Below, one piece after another: positions 22,851-34,244 of a stretch of DNA of 64,000 bases. The position numbers and the translations under genes were made by a program. This DNA comes from Neodiprion pinetum (lineage: Eukaryota > Arthropoda > Insecta > Hymenoptera > Diprionidae). The notes under the pieces were generated by a model. The model did no database searches, had not been told where the DNA came from, and saw nothing but the letters and a program-made list of their open reading frames with translations. The DNA lies in assembly GCF_021155775.2 (NCBI RefSeq), contig NC_060235.2, positions 16,986,693 to 17,050,692 on the forward strand. Reading direction: 5' to 3'. The stretch's first letter is position 1; the number at the start of each line of letters is the position of its first letter.

Positions 22851-24340
22851 GTCTCGTTATATTGAAAAAAAAATAGAGAACATGTGCTTTTTTTAACCTT
22901 CGAACCCCATGCAACACCTTAACTCTACTCGTAAGCCAAGGCATCGGTGAGATCGAAACCAGGTCAATAACCCGACCGGTACAAGGTACACGGCAAAGCG
23001 GAGAGTGAAAACAAGAGGAGACAGCTACTGCAGTGTTATTTTTTCTCCATTCCATACGCATATGCAAGCGAACAAGGCAATTGAATACCAACAAAGCGTT
23101 TAAATTTGAGTCATTCTCTTTGTCGTGTTTCTATTTTTAAATTTGGCGAATTAGCTCCGCTGCAGTCTGTCATCAAGACCAGGACGAACCCACCGTACAA
23201 AATTTCCTCCATACCAAAGTGAGGAAGGGTTTGAGGTGGTTATAGCTACAGGACCGGCACGGCAGCAGCAGCAGCAGCAGGTATGACGTGCACACGTGTC
23301 AGCGTTATCCTGTTGCAGGAGGAGGAGAAGGAGAAGGAGAGACACCTGCAGTCTGTTACAGGTAAGGAGGTAGGTTGGTAAGTACACGCGTCTTTATAGG
23401 GGCGGACGATGATGCGGGGAACGGACGAACGCGTCGCACACGGACAAAAGCACGGCGGCGGCGACTTTCGAATGAAAATAAAATTAAGCAGAATAAAGAG
23501 CGCCTTGCAGCCGTGCTGCTGTTGCGGCGGCACAGTGTCCAGTGCACGGACTGTACATACAGGGTATTATACCTATATGTCGTGCGCACGTAGCGACGAA
23601 GAGAAACGTGCCGCAAGAACGATCAAAGATCACCTTACGTTTATCCGCCGTATGGTAATATCCGTGCAGAAGTTGTTAGCCAGTGCAGGTGTGTGTTCGG
23701 GATATCGTCGCAGGCTTAAAGCACGACCATATAGGTATACGGCTCTGTGATTTCTCTACTTTCTATAAGCACTGCTGCAGAGACTGTTCGTCCAAATGAA
23801 CTTTGCGACTTATTCGGGGCGGAGGTCCGGGTCGATTCTGGAATTCTTTTCGACCGTACAGGATGCGAGTATTTCAGTTACGAGAGCAGGAAACGGAACG
23901 TATAATTTGCCCCAACTGTCTTCCGTGCCCGTTACCCTCGCGAGTGCAGCGTGTTTCTCCGATCGCGAGTAACGATCGGATACTCCTTTCGATTTTAACG
24001 TTTTCGACTTACGCAAGTCGACGTTTGGACAATCATTTCATTTTATGCTGAATTCGACGACGAACAGCGGCGTTCGACTTCCACCGACGCACGTTCTGAC
24101 GCGTACCGCGTGACATCGCGTCAATGCGGTGATTCGATTTGCATACTTCGCACAGCAACAGGAATAGCAACAGCAACGACAGAAACGACCGTTTCCGTAT
24201 ATCGACGCTGCGATGTAAGGGGTCTTCATCGTCGCCTGACTCGCGGCATCGCATCGTCGACGGCGCACGCGGGTACACCAGACAAAAAACGATGAGCATC
24301 AGCGGGGCCCAGACGGGGGACAAAAACACGCTATGGGCCC

Positions 24341-24341
<1 letters not shown>
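22851..24341. other. Intron sequence, no gene seen
   Basis: A (CAG)n tract lies at 23262-23281 and GGAGAA repeats at about 23321-23339. Short frames overlap in several phases, but none has a domain or splice-bounded support. Confidence 0.45.
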
Positions 24342-24371
<30 letters not shown>

Positions 24372-24532
24372 GTGGAGGAGGAGGAGAAGAAGGAGAAGAG
24401 GAAGGAGGGTGAGCGGGACTTGAGGCCGTAGCCGCCTGCCGCACCGAGTTTGCCTTGTTTCTCTGTTGATCCTCCACGAAAGTTCTCCTCCTCTGTTCTT
24501 CTTCTTCCTCTTCTTCCTCTTCTTCCTCTTCA
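24342..24532. repeat. Cluster of trinucleotide repeats
   Basis: A (CGT)n tract at 24342-24371, a GGA/GAA-rich run to about 24413, and CTT/CTC repeats at about 24486-24532. Frames crossing it give Arg, Thr, Glu or Leu runs. A minus-strand frame starting ATGGCTGAAGAGG at 24536 is almost pure Glu at first and is judged repeat-derived. Confidence 0.9.
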
Positions 24533-24542
24533 GCCATATCAC

Positions 24543-25503
24543 GGACTGCGAGTGACCGCTCGCTGCCTTGTTGTTTTTATCTTCTTCTTCCCTGCATCCT
24601 CGGATCGGTGAGACGCCGCGTCTGATTTTGCGTCACCGTGGTTACATGTGCAGGTATATGTATACCGCGAAGGTTAGGAGAGAAAAAGCAGAGAGAGAAG
24701 AGGAAGAAAAAGAGAATAAATTACAGCACCCAGGTTCCGTTTTTCCGACAGCAGGCCGCGCGCGGGCTTATAAACACCGCTGCACAGCCCTAGGAATGGA
24801 AATTACCTTGTTTAACTACAAGGGCGAGGGAGGGAGCAACTGGCGCGTGCCTTCCTTCTTTCTTTCGACGAAACCCGCGTCAGGTTACGACGGAACCGAT
24901 CAACAACTTCGTGAGGTAAACAACCTCGATTAAAAAATCATCTCGAGAAATCATTCGAAACACTTGTTTCATCGTCAGCAACGTTGTTCGCACGTATAGG
25001 AAGAATCTGTTCAAAACGCGCATTGAAATCGTCTTGCGTACAAAGTAGAATTGGTGAGAATAATTAATAAATCAGATGCAAAACTAGCGAATTCGTAATT
25101 CGAAGCGCCTCGAGATTTTACGCAATGGTTAAAAATAAATGTCTACGTAGGTACAAGAGCTGATCGACGAGAGAATGTTATCCCAGTAGGTGTCAATTAG
25201 TGAGAGATCGAGAGAAAGACAAAACAACTTGGTCGTGTTTTTAACGAAAACTGGCTGGCTCGTCTTTGACAGCGACCGAGTCGCCTGGTTAATTAGCGGT
25301 ATTCGACGAATGGGAAAAAAGTTTCCCAGCCTAACTAACGCTGAATTGTGAAAACATGGATAATTCGGCCTTTTGACCTACACAGTGACCTACAGAGGAA
25401 ATCGAAGGAGAGTCCATCGGCGGGGGGGAGGAGAGACCAGACCCGGAGACCTCCGGGGTATAGGAGGCCCACGCGTCGTAGTCTAGCCGAGCCAAGCCGA
25501 CGA

Positions 25504-25543
<40 letters not shown>

Positions 25544-27577
25544 GGAGAGAGAGACAACCTGAAAGCATTGTCGATGAAAACAAAAGGCTGGGAATTCTCC
25601 ACGGTCCTCTCGTAATCCCCGTCATCCTTTCCGTTCGTTGGTCGCTTTGAAGAACCCGGACCGACCGAAGACCCAAGATGCGACGGTCGGTCGTTCTTGG
25701 TGGGTCACGCCACGTCGTGCCACGCGACGCGGGTCAAACACGTGTCCGAAATGTCGAGGCCGGTCGGCCGGTATTGTAGGCATTGTAGGCAAGGCTGATT
25801 GTGAGGGGCGTATTTTCCATGGCCTGGTGTGCGTGTCGGGTTGTGATGAATTGGCGTGAGGACACGGAGCGGTGGACAAAGTCGAGGATGAGGGACCGCC
25901 GAAAGTGGTTACCGGTTACAGCGGGAAACTCGCGAGTCCGTAAACTTCTCGTCGCCTGCATCTTCGTCCCGAGTGCTGCCGACGTTTGGCGATGCACCTG
26001 CGCCGCTTAAAGTACCTTATACCTGCGATGATTCCGCGTCAACGCGGCTGGCCAACGCCACGCGACGCGCACATTCGGTGATTATGAGAGACCCGAGTAT
26101 TATTATTACGTACGAGCAGTGGCAGCGGTGCCGCTGCAGACAGTCCGCGAGTTGCGTAACACCAACCACATTCGAGACTCTCATTCGTCACGTAGTGTAC
26201 CCCACACTCGAGTAATGTGCAATCCGCCACCGTCCGGACGGCGGCACGTGTCGACGAATAGAGCTTGGGGCTATACGTTACGTACTTCTTAATGATAATC
26301 AAGGACAGCTAGTGCTCGACTCTAGGATCGGATGACTCCGATGGCTGGGAACCGTTCTCATTCTTCTCATGCGGTAGACATGCTCGCTCTACGCGAAACG
26401 AGAGGACGTAAAATCCGGATTGGAAATTTCCCCGTTTCGAGGAACAGCCGCGGATTCAACAACGTTGCGGGGTGCGGAGGGGTGCGAAGGAGGCACGAGA
26501 TATGCCGAATACGCGACCCCGAGAGACAAGAAACCTCCCTGGTTAAAACAGACCCGAGCAATGACGTCACGTCGGTTGCTACGGCGACAGCTTAAGCTGC
26601 GGTTCAAGTGGGCAACGCTGGAAACCTGTTCGCCGATGACGATCCTCTTGCAATTTGGCTCGCAGGCCAGTCCTCTTTTCGCCTAAATTATCACCCCGGA
26701 GAATAGGAATAAAAGTTTGTCTCTCCCACTCTCCGTCACTCTGTCTACGTACGACCCACATAACATGAAATCTTTCTAAGAAACTTTGAATAAAATATTT
26801 TATACAAAGATTATGAGAATCTTTTTGAGAACAACAACAATCAAGAAATCTTTTTCAAGTTTCTGGGGCGAACATTTTCAACTTGCAGCAACCTTCTTCT
26901 GAAATATTTTTGAAATGTTTCTTCCCGTTCGTGAAAGATTTCAAAAAGTTTTCTGAAACATTCACTGTTACGCGGGACGGTATAACGGACTCGAGTTATT
27001 TTGTACCGACGACGGACGAAGTTACTGCCCGGTCCTTAAATCGGATCGTACTCGTTGCAAAAACGCATAATGGGAAGAGCAGTCGTCGCGATGGTTCCGA
27101 ATAAAGAGCCGACGACATGAGTTGGCGAAAATTCGCTTCTTGCTTGTCCGACTCAAGCGAATGAGTAACATCCAGAACAAACGTGTGATCTCGTATGAGA
27201 AATAAATCCCCCATAAATCCCAGAGGAATTAGTGAATCATGGTCAAACTGCCGCAGACAAATGTGCGCTGGGAGCTATTATTCTTCAATTTAGATAACGT
27301 TCGGTCGTGACGGTGTGGAGGATGGACTGGGTGGCCTGTGTGTTTCGAAGTGGCACTGCGCGCGGTGCAAATCCGCGGAATAATACTAAATTGAGATAAA
27401 GTAGCGTTACAGTCGCTGCTGCCGCTGCGGCTCGCTGGTTACGACGACAAGGCGATGATCACGCACGCGAGAAGAGAGCGTCCTTGGTCAACGTGCGGGA
27501 GACGCCATCGTCGTTCGGGGCCATATGGCATCGGTCTAAGCGCATCGCGACGAATTGTAACGACGAATGATAACGAG
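24543..27577. other. Intron sequence with GC-richer patches
   Basis: GC-richer patches lie near 25380-25480, 25640-26010 and 26330-26640, and a (GA)n tract at 25508-25549. Short words such as AAATCTTT and GATTTC recur at 26771-26962. No exon is supported on either strand. Confidence 0.45.
25508..25549. repeat. (GA)n microsatellite
   Basis: GA units, then a GAAAGAGGGA interruption and further GA units. Confidence 0.93.
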
Positions 27578-27792
27578 GTTGGAGTTGGTAACGTTGTCGT
27601 GGCGAAACATTGAGGAAAAAATGATCGTTCGTCTATTCTTACGACGACTGAACAAAATAAACTGATGTTCGAAAATATAAGTAGGTATGTTGTGTTTTAT
27701 TACGGTGCACCGAATTTCAGACGCTTCCAAAATCGCGGTATGACGGTTTTTTCCGCAGCGTGAAGCGTTACGGTAACGTTACTAACTTCGAC
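27578..27792. mobile_element. 215-bp MITE (family G, copy 1)
   Basis: The ends are inverted repeats: GTTGGAGTTGGTAACGTTG on the left, and GTCGAAGTTAGTAACGTTAC reading inward from the right. A second copy at 31571-31779 shares both ends and the right subterminal GCGA(C/T)(C/T)TTGGAA word read inward. There is no coding capacity and no convincing target duplication. Confidence 0.8.
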
Positions 27793-27974
27793 ACGATGAA
27801 TGATGATTGTCTCCGGCGAGCCAACAAAACGATGACGATTACGATGATGTTGATAAAAATATCCGAACACGCCTCTGACCTTCGATCGAACCTGCAGCAT
27901 GCCGATGACGTCTTTTTTATGTTTAGGAAACTTTCGCCAAACTTCGACGATCATCCTCCTCAGCAAAACAAGTA

Positions 27975-28312
27975 CGGTAGAGAACCTCGGTTATCCGAAC
28001 TAATTGGGACCGAGCCCAGTTCGTATGACCGAAATGCAATTTTTATCTCAAGGTATAAGAATATATCACAATACAAATTTAAATCGATACAACAGTCCGT
28101 ATCAAACATCCAAATGCATATTGAACCTCTTTCGAACACCGAACGATTATTTTGCTACTTTGGTTTTGCATAGTCGTCCATTGTCAATTGACGAATGGTT
28201 CCTCCACACTTTTCAGCGTGCAACAACGTATATTTTTCACGAAAAATGTATTTCTCGAGCCGGCGTTCGGATAATTGAGGTTACGGGTAAATAATTAATC
28301 GAGGTTCTACTG
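27975..28312. mobile_element. Pogo/Tigger-like MITE, 338 bp
   Basis: The right end reads inward CAGTAGAACCTCGATTAAT and the left end reads CGGTAGAGAACCTCGG followed by TTATCCGAAC. The subterminal GAACCTCG and TTATCCGAAC words recur in both halves. TA flanks both sides (27973-27974 and 28313-28314). CAGTAGAACCTCG(A/G)TTATCCG-type ends and TA duplications characterise the pogo/Tigger branch of Tc1/mariner (established knowledge). The 137-codon frame crossing it (27760-28173) has no transposase features. Confidence 0.82.
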
Positions 28313-28314
28313 TA

Positions 28315-31246
28315 TTCAGGATTCGTATGCTTTTTGGAACCCGGAATTCCCAGACATTTCCAGGTATTCCAGCCTGAAAATAGGATTTTTTTCAGTAACC
28401 TTCCAAGAAATATGCCGCTGATTATTTACAATTTTTTTGCATATTAATACCAATACCTTCAATATTAGCTACTAATTAATTTACTGTCCGACTACTCATT
28501 TACAAACAAGAGCCAGCGATTTTCAGCAAGAAAAAAACGAAAGGAGGTTCGATATCAAGTAATGTACGTATAAGAACGAGTTTATTTCTTCAAGAAACTT
28601 AAGATTCCCGTCTTATTTTCGAAATTCCCTGACTGTTCCCTGCTGTAAGAAACTCCCTGAGTTTTCCCGGTTCTCCAGGTTTTCCCTGTGCGTACAAATT
28701 CTGGTATTGTATTATATCATATTTCGAGACTACTGCACTTGGCGTATAAATCTCCCCGGCGATGACGAGCCGGCCGTTCTGTTTGAAGCCGCGTAGCGTC
28801 GTTGCTGAAACGTAGAGGTATTACAACAGCGTTTGTAATACACGAAACTCATGCTTGCAGAGACATTGCATAGCTCCGGCAGATTGCACACGTGTAAATT
28901 AACGCAGAGTAACAATGTAGCGGCGGTTGTTTCCAGCGAAATTTTTTCGCCCGTGGTTACCAGTAAGGGAAGAAAGAGGGGGAGGAACCGAGCGGGCAAA
29001 AGAATTTATAAGTTACGGATGAGTGGGCAAAACCGCGGCACCGCATCATCGTCGCGACGAGGAGGAGGCGGCGGGGGTGGAGAAGGAGGACCTAGACAGT
29101 TGACAGACTCTCGCAACTTTGCACAATAGTAGGAAGCGCTAAAAATAGGCGCGCTCCGACTCTCGCGTCTGCATCATGTCGGCCTTGAGCCTCCCACCGA
29201 AACCGGCCCTCTCCTCTCCTGGACGACTCTGCTTTCTCCCCCCTCCGCGCGAACCCGAGCAACTTTTTCCGCGTCTCCGTCTTTACCGAGCACTGTATAA
29301 AACGGGCGAGCGAGCGAGATCCTGTATACGTGCAGGATCGCCTCCTGTGCCTCTTCTTTTTCACCCCACCTGACGCCCTTTCTATCACCTCTCCATCCGA
29401 ATTCGCGCGACGAGATTTTTCCTTCCTCCTTTTCACGTTTCTCGGTCCCTTTCTTTATACCTCTTTTTACTTCCATTCCGACCGTTCTTATTCCGCGCCT
29501 GCGTTGATTACATTCAAGCAAAAACCACACCGAAATTATACAGATAACCGATTATGAGTGCCGTGTGGTTTTATTTTAGTTGATTGAATTTATTTTTTAT
29601 TTTTTTCGTTCTCTTTCCACCCTCAGATATTTTATATGTAACGCTACTGCTACGATAGATATAACTGGTCGACTTACTCGTTACAAGACAACACCTTTTC
29701 TCCGTATAATCGTTAATTATTAAACAGTACATACATACATGAGTGTTGTTGATAAGTGTCGGGGAATTGAAACGTCCGACTTTTATTACGAAAGAATGTT
29801 TCTGTTTTTTTTCTTTTTTTTTATTCACCAAGTTTTCCAGCCACACGGCCAACGAGGGTAGATAAGATAACAAGTTTTTTTCGAATTTATTAATATCACA
29901 CTCCTCTTGTTCTTTACACTTTGATATAATTATAAAGTACGTTTTCACTATTATTATTGTTTTTGATTTTTCCTGGATTACTTTTCCTTTTTGCGGTACA
30001 AAAAAATCATTCGAACATCGAACATCGGGAATACACTGTGAAAACTCCGTCGGGAAAAAAGGGGGAGAAGCGAGCCAATCGAGTAGACAAAACAACACAG
30101 CGGCTTATTGTTAGCGACAAACAGTGCGGCAAGCTGTTATACGAAGAAACTGTACATACAATACATAATATACGTGCCTTGCGTCACGATATCCGCGAGG
30201 AAAACGTGCCGCATGCTCGCAGCATGCCGAAGTACGCGCTTGTATGTCCTACATATTCACGTATACAGTATACACGTATCAAATATACATGTAACACGAT
30301 GATTGTACAGTGGCAATCTTGCATCATAAAATCGGCAGTATACCGTGTAGAAAATGAGGCAGAAATTCGTTACGGGGTGAAGGAGAAAAAGAATTAATCA
30401 AAAATAACCTCGAAATTGCAAGGTCACTTACATGCATACGAAGTAGAATTGTAGACATAACTTGATTCCGTGTAAGCTGAGAGATTGATGCGTGTATACG
30501 TATAATATAATTATTACTGCATGCAACACACATGTATGCGTGTAACATTTCAATAACTGATTGTACACGTGCGAAAATACGCGGTGTGAGGAGAATAGGA
30601 GGGAGGGGATGGATGGATTGATATCGACAAGAAGATGAGAGGAGAGGAGCGACGTCGAACGACCCTGTTCGCCGGTTTTACACGCCTGCGTGTGTGTGCA
30701 CGTATGTATATTGTATATATCATCGTACGGGACGGATGGCACGCTGTATGTGCGTTAAAAGTTGAACGTACCAAGAGTATATAACGTATAACGTATAATG
30801 TGTAAATTGTATGTATATATACGACTTTAGGCGAACTATGCCGTATATCGGGAGGTCGAGCTTGTACAGAATTCTTACGAAAACTATCACGTTGCGATTA
30901 GCGATGAAAGTCAATTTGCGGACCCATAAGTAACTTTTTTCGCGTCAAAATAAACTTATAAGTATTCTCGAAATTGTCTTGTTCACGCAGATCTGACTGA
31001 AAGTAATGCTGTTTTTTATAGGTTCTTGACAGCTACGTTGAATTTCTTCCAGATTTTTCGTCAATATAAATGTCAATCGGTTTTATTATATTCGTATCAA
31101 GTAGTCCTTACCCGAACTATGCGTAATCTTTCTACAAAAGTGTATAAACAACTGTTGTATCTTACCGGAGATGACTAAATCAGTCTTTTTGGATTATTAT
31201 ACCCAGCAATACCGCACTCTTACTAATCTGCATTAAATCTTGCTAT
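28315..31246. other. Intron sequence, no gene seen
   Basis: Around 28330-28690 are words like GGAATTCCCAGAC, TTCCCTGACTGTTCCCTG and TTTTCCCTGTG, resembling CCCTGA-type decayed repeats of insect DNA. The 29.5-30.1 kb part is AT-rich and open on the minus strand for 175 codons without any domain. A GC-richer patch lies at 29040-29440. Confidence 0.45.
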
Positions 31247-31390
31247 TTTTCGGGGTGAATGTCGAAACATGTTAGTTTTCGCGGTGAAAATTGAAACGTG
31301 CCAGTGTTTGCGGTGAAAACCACAACGTGTTAGTTTTCGTAAGAAATCTGAAACGTGCTACTTTTCGTAAGAGGCGTGTCGATGTGATAC
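31247..31390. repeat. Degenerate 29-bp tandem repeat, about five units
   Basis: Units begin at 31247, 31276, 31305, 31334 and 31362. The first three are exactly 29 bases and the fourth 28. The common pattern is TTTTCG, then GGTGAAAA or a variant, then GAAACGTG and TTAG or a variant. The last unit is the most diverged. Confidence 0.8.
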
Positions 31391-31570
31391 ACGCTGCAGT
31401 ATAGACGCGTCATATTATACATCATATTACAAACATCGATTGACGACACGTGCCAGTTGTCTGCCTCTCCTTGTTTGCTTGCCGATTACATGTACACCAG
31501 ATATGCCGTGTGTTTAGCGATTGTAGGGTAGGTATACGTTATAGAATTCGAGATTACGTGAAAGGACGAG

Positions 31571-31779
31571 GTTGAAGTTGGTAACGTTATCGTAAAAAAC
31601 AATTGAAATACATTCACTATTTTGCAAAACATTCAATCCCGTTGAAGAAACTTAGGTTTCAAAATATCACGTATATCTTGTTTTAATACGATTTGCTGGA
31701 TTTTGAACAATTCCAAGGTCGCGAAATGTAACGGTTCTTCTTCGAGACGAATCGTTACAGTAACGTTACTGACTTCGAC
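31571..31779. mobile_element. 209-bp MITE (family G, copy 2)
   Basis: The ends GTTGAAGTTGGTAACGTTAT (left) and GTCGAAGTCAGTAACGTTAC (reading inward from the right) match the element at 27578-27792. The bases just left of both copies end in ACGAG, but no duplicate was found on the right. Confidence 0.8.
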
Positions 31780-32552
31780 GTTTTGTGAAACGTTTTATAC
31801 TCGTACCTGCAGACGCGGGAGTATTATTAAGAACAATGTACGAAATATCCGATTCCCAAGTTTAAAAAAATATTCCATTTCCTTCGCGTACGCGAAATAT
31901 CAAGGAATTCTGATTGAAAATAGAATTTAAAGTCTGCAAAACTTCCTGGCGGCCGTGTTTACCGTTGGTTATTCCAAGATGCAACGAAACCGAGGAATAC
32001 CGTCGAATCGGAAATATACCTTGGACCGAAACACTCGGGCGAATAAAGGCACAGGAGCGCAAAAGGAAGAAGGATATCCGCGCGTGCCTTTCTGTCCTCT
32101 ATCCACGTGTCGCGGCGAGTGTGCGCAGCGTGCGTGTGCCGTGTTTGCGACCATCCGAAGCGCAGTCACTGTACGAATCCGGTCCAAGCCATGTTTTGCA
32201 ACAATGTGTGCCCGGCTCGCCTGGTACGCGGGCACAAGGCAGGCGACTGATCGTCAGGGCGGGCTATAAATATCCTCGATCAGGCAAAAGAGAGACGCGA
32301 TGTGGTGCCGAGTGCTGAGGTCATGTTCTAACCAGAAGCAAATCACCGAGCCCACAATTTCTCTTACCGATTATCAAACTTTACGACGAGCCGTTTTGTT
32401 TTTCTTCTTTTCCGACCTAGTGTGCACAGAGAAGAAGGAAATCGCCTGAAAAGATCGAACGTCACGTTGTATGGGTACGCAGAAAAAAAGAAACGAGCCG
32501 GGAAAACAGTTTTTTCGCGATACTTTTCACCAACTTGACAAGGGAAGAGTCC
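31780..32552. other. Intron sequence, no gene seen
   Basis: A GC-richer patch near 31940-32320 is open in two plus-strand frames (134 and 104 codons) and one minus-strand frame, none with a recognisable domain. A pyrimidine-rich acceptor-like site (…CCGACCTAG) ends near 32420 but has no partner exon. Confidence 0.4.
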
Positions 32553-32961
32553 GTCGGTCTGTCGGATAAACTGCCGTGTGATGATCTCCTAAACGGCCGC
32601 GTGAAAAATATGAAACTGACAAGACTTGGCAGCCAAATGAAAAAGTTTGAAAGAGAAATTAGAGAAAATAAAGTTGAGAAGAACGAAAAATTTATACATT
32701 TTTAAAAAACATATGTGTTTAAGTTGGGGAGAAACATAATTATTTATTTATAAAAAGTAATACAGAAGAAAAGGTATAGGTTTGTCGGTCAATCATTGAG
32801 AATCGATTCAGTCCTGGTAGAACCGGAAGTTTAAATCGAACGGGATGTAGCAATTTTTCACGCCCATCATTTGATTCTAAAATCCTGTAATTTTCAAATT
32901 TTTTCATCGAGCCGTATCCGAGATCATCGCAAGAGTTTGTCGGCAGATCCGACAGACCGAC
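32553..32961. repeat. Imperfect foldback element, about 410 bp
   Basis: GTCGGTCTGTCGGAT at 32553-32567 is mirrored exactly at 32947-32961. It is followed inward by further matching words (GATGATCTC, ACGGC, TGAAAAA). Arms of about 80 bp are diverged; the interior is AT-rich. Probably a decayed MITE. Confidence 0.65.
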
Positions 32962-33103
32962 AATTTTCGAAAAACCTCTTTTTGCGAGTTCTAGAGATTC
33001 GAAAACGTAAAGTGTCGTTGAAATTAGAAAAATTAGTAACAATTTCACAGTTCGTTTTGGTTTGATTTTTTTCCATTTTCCAGTCAAAAGATCACCTATT
33101 TAA

Positions 33104-33692
33104 CCCTTTCAGTCACGCAATTTAGTTTTCTTTTGACACGGAAGTGCAATTATACGTTTCCTATGTATTTATCGACGCTGAATGCGAATCTGATGTCTAA
33201 AATTTAATAAAACTACATACAACCCCTAACATGGGGTGAAAACGGGTTGAATTATCAACATTGTTTTAGACAGTGTTTTGAATGAGATTTGTATGAATAT
33301 TTATTTTGATACAGTACGATTTTACACCGAAAATAGGTGCAACCCCAAAACTATCTATATCAACCCGTAGGGAGAGTGAAAACTATCCCTATGCATTGAA
33401 TTTCGTGAATCTAACGGGCATTCTGAGATGTCTGTTTGTCAACCAATGAATTCCACGCGTTGCCAGCATACGCTTGTCATCAAATTTCTGCGCCAACAAA
33501 TCGCATATATTTATAATACTTACAACAATTACAAACAATTATGAATTCTCAAAAAATCGTAATCATTTCAAAGTTTAAGTATTTTTTCGCCCGAAAACGC
33601 AAAAAGTTCGAAATTTTGCATGAAACATAAAAAAAATGAGAAAAAATGAAAAAGAAAGAGTGCCACTATAGTGGCTTCTGTGACCGTAAGGG
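33104..33692. mobile_element. piggyBac-like MITE with TTAA duplication, 589 bp
   Basis: TTAA lies at 33100-33103 and 33693-33696. The ends are CCCTTTCAGTCAC and, read inward from the right, CCCTTACGGTCAC. CCC-starting ends plus TTAA are the signature of piggyBac-type elements (established knowledge). It has no coding capacity. A perfect 12-bp palindrome, CCACTATAGTGG, sits near the right end. Related ends occur at 50086 and at 59885 in reverse orientation. Confidence 0.84.
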
Positions 33693-33914
33693 TTAATGCA
33701 GGCATGCATGCTTACGCCAAAAAGCACCTGTGCTTGTTTTTGCATCTTGAAGACAATTGTCAGAACTAACGATATTTTCTACTATATTGTACGAGTAGAA
33801 GCGATCCTGCGAGGATTCATCCTCGAATCCACGTGACTTGCTGGTACCCGACTCACGCGCCAGCCGCACACGAGGCACCGTCAAAAGCAGCAGAAATGTA
33901 CGCCACGCAGCCCA

Positions 33915-34244
33915 GACCTGACAAGGTGGTGATAATTCGATTGTTCGATTCGATATCTCCGATCCTGATAACTTTCTGTATCCAAACCTTTTTCATATCT
34001 GCGGATATAATAACGATTCTGTTTCTTGGAAATTGAATGAATAATTAACGTGTCTTCACTTCGTGAAAAATCGTCTTTTCCAGGTCACCGAAATACTCGA
34101 AGTGAAGACACGTGAATTATTTATTCAATTTCCAAGAAACAGAATCGTTATTATATCCAGATATGAAAAAGGTTTGGATACATAAAGTTATCAGGATAGG
34201 AGATATCGAATCGAACAATCGAATTATCACCACCTTGTCAGGTC
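33915..34244. repeat. Near-perfect 149-bp inverted repeat (330-nt hairpin)
   Basis: The left arm 33915-34063 and right arm 34098-34244 are reverse complements, differing by about four substitutions and one 2-base gap, with only about 34 nt between them. The outer word is GACCTGACAAGGTGGTGATA; the innermost paired word is GTGTCTTCACTTCG. Such high identity implies a recent origin or ongoing correction. No target duplication is visible outside, so a mobile origin is unproven. A transcript would form a long double-stranded hairpin. Confidence 0.92.

Noticed and set aside
24033..24542. 169-codon minus-strand frame with Leu and Arg runs, and an adjacent ATGGCTGAAGAGG start giving poly-Glu
   Set aside because: Both are generated by CTT/CTC, CGT and GGA trinucleotide repeats, and neither has a recognisable domain or splice-bounded structure.
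27760..28173. 137-codon plus-strand frame over the pogo-like element
   Set aside because: It crosses the left boundary of a MITE, joining unrelated sequence, and shows no transposase motif.
29571..30098. 175-codon minus-strand frame
   Set aside because: AT-rich sequence with a Lys/Ile/Asn/Ser-heavy product, no domain and no supporting splice sites; compatible with chance.
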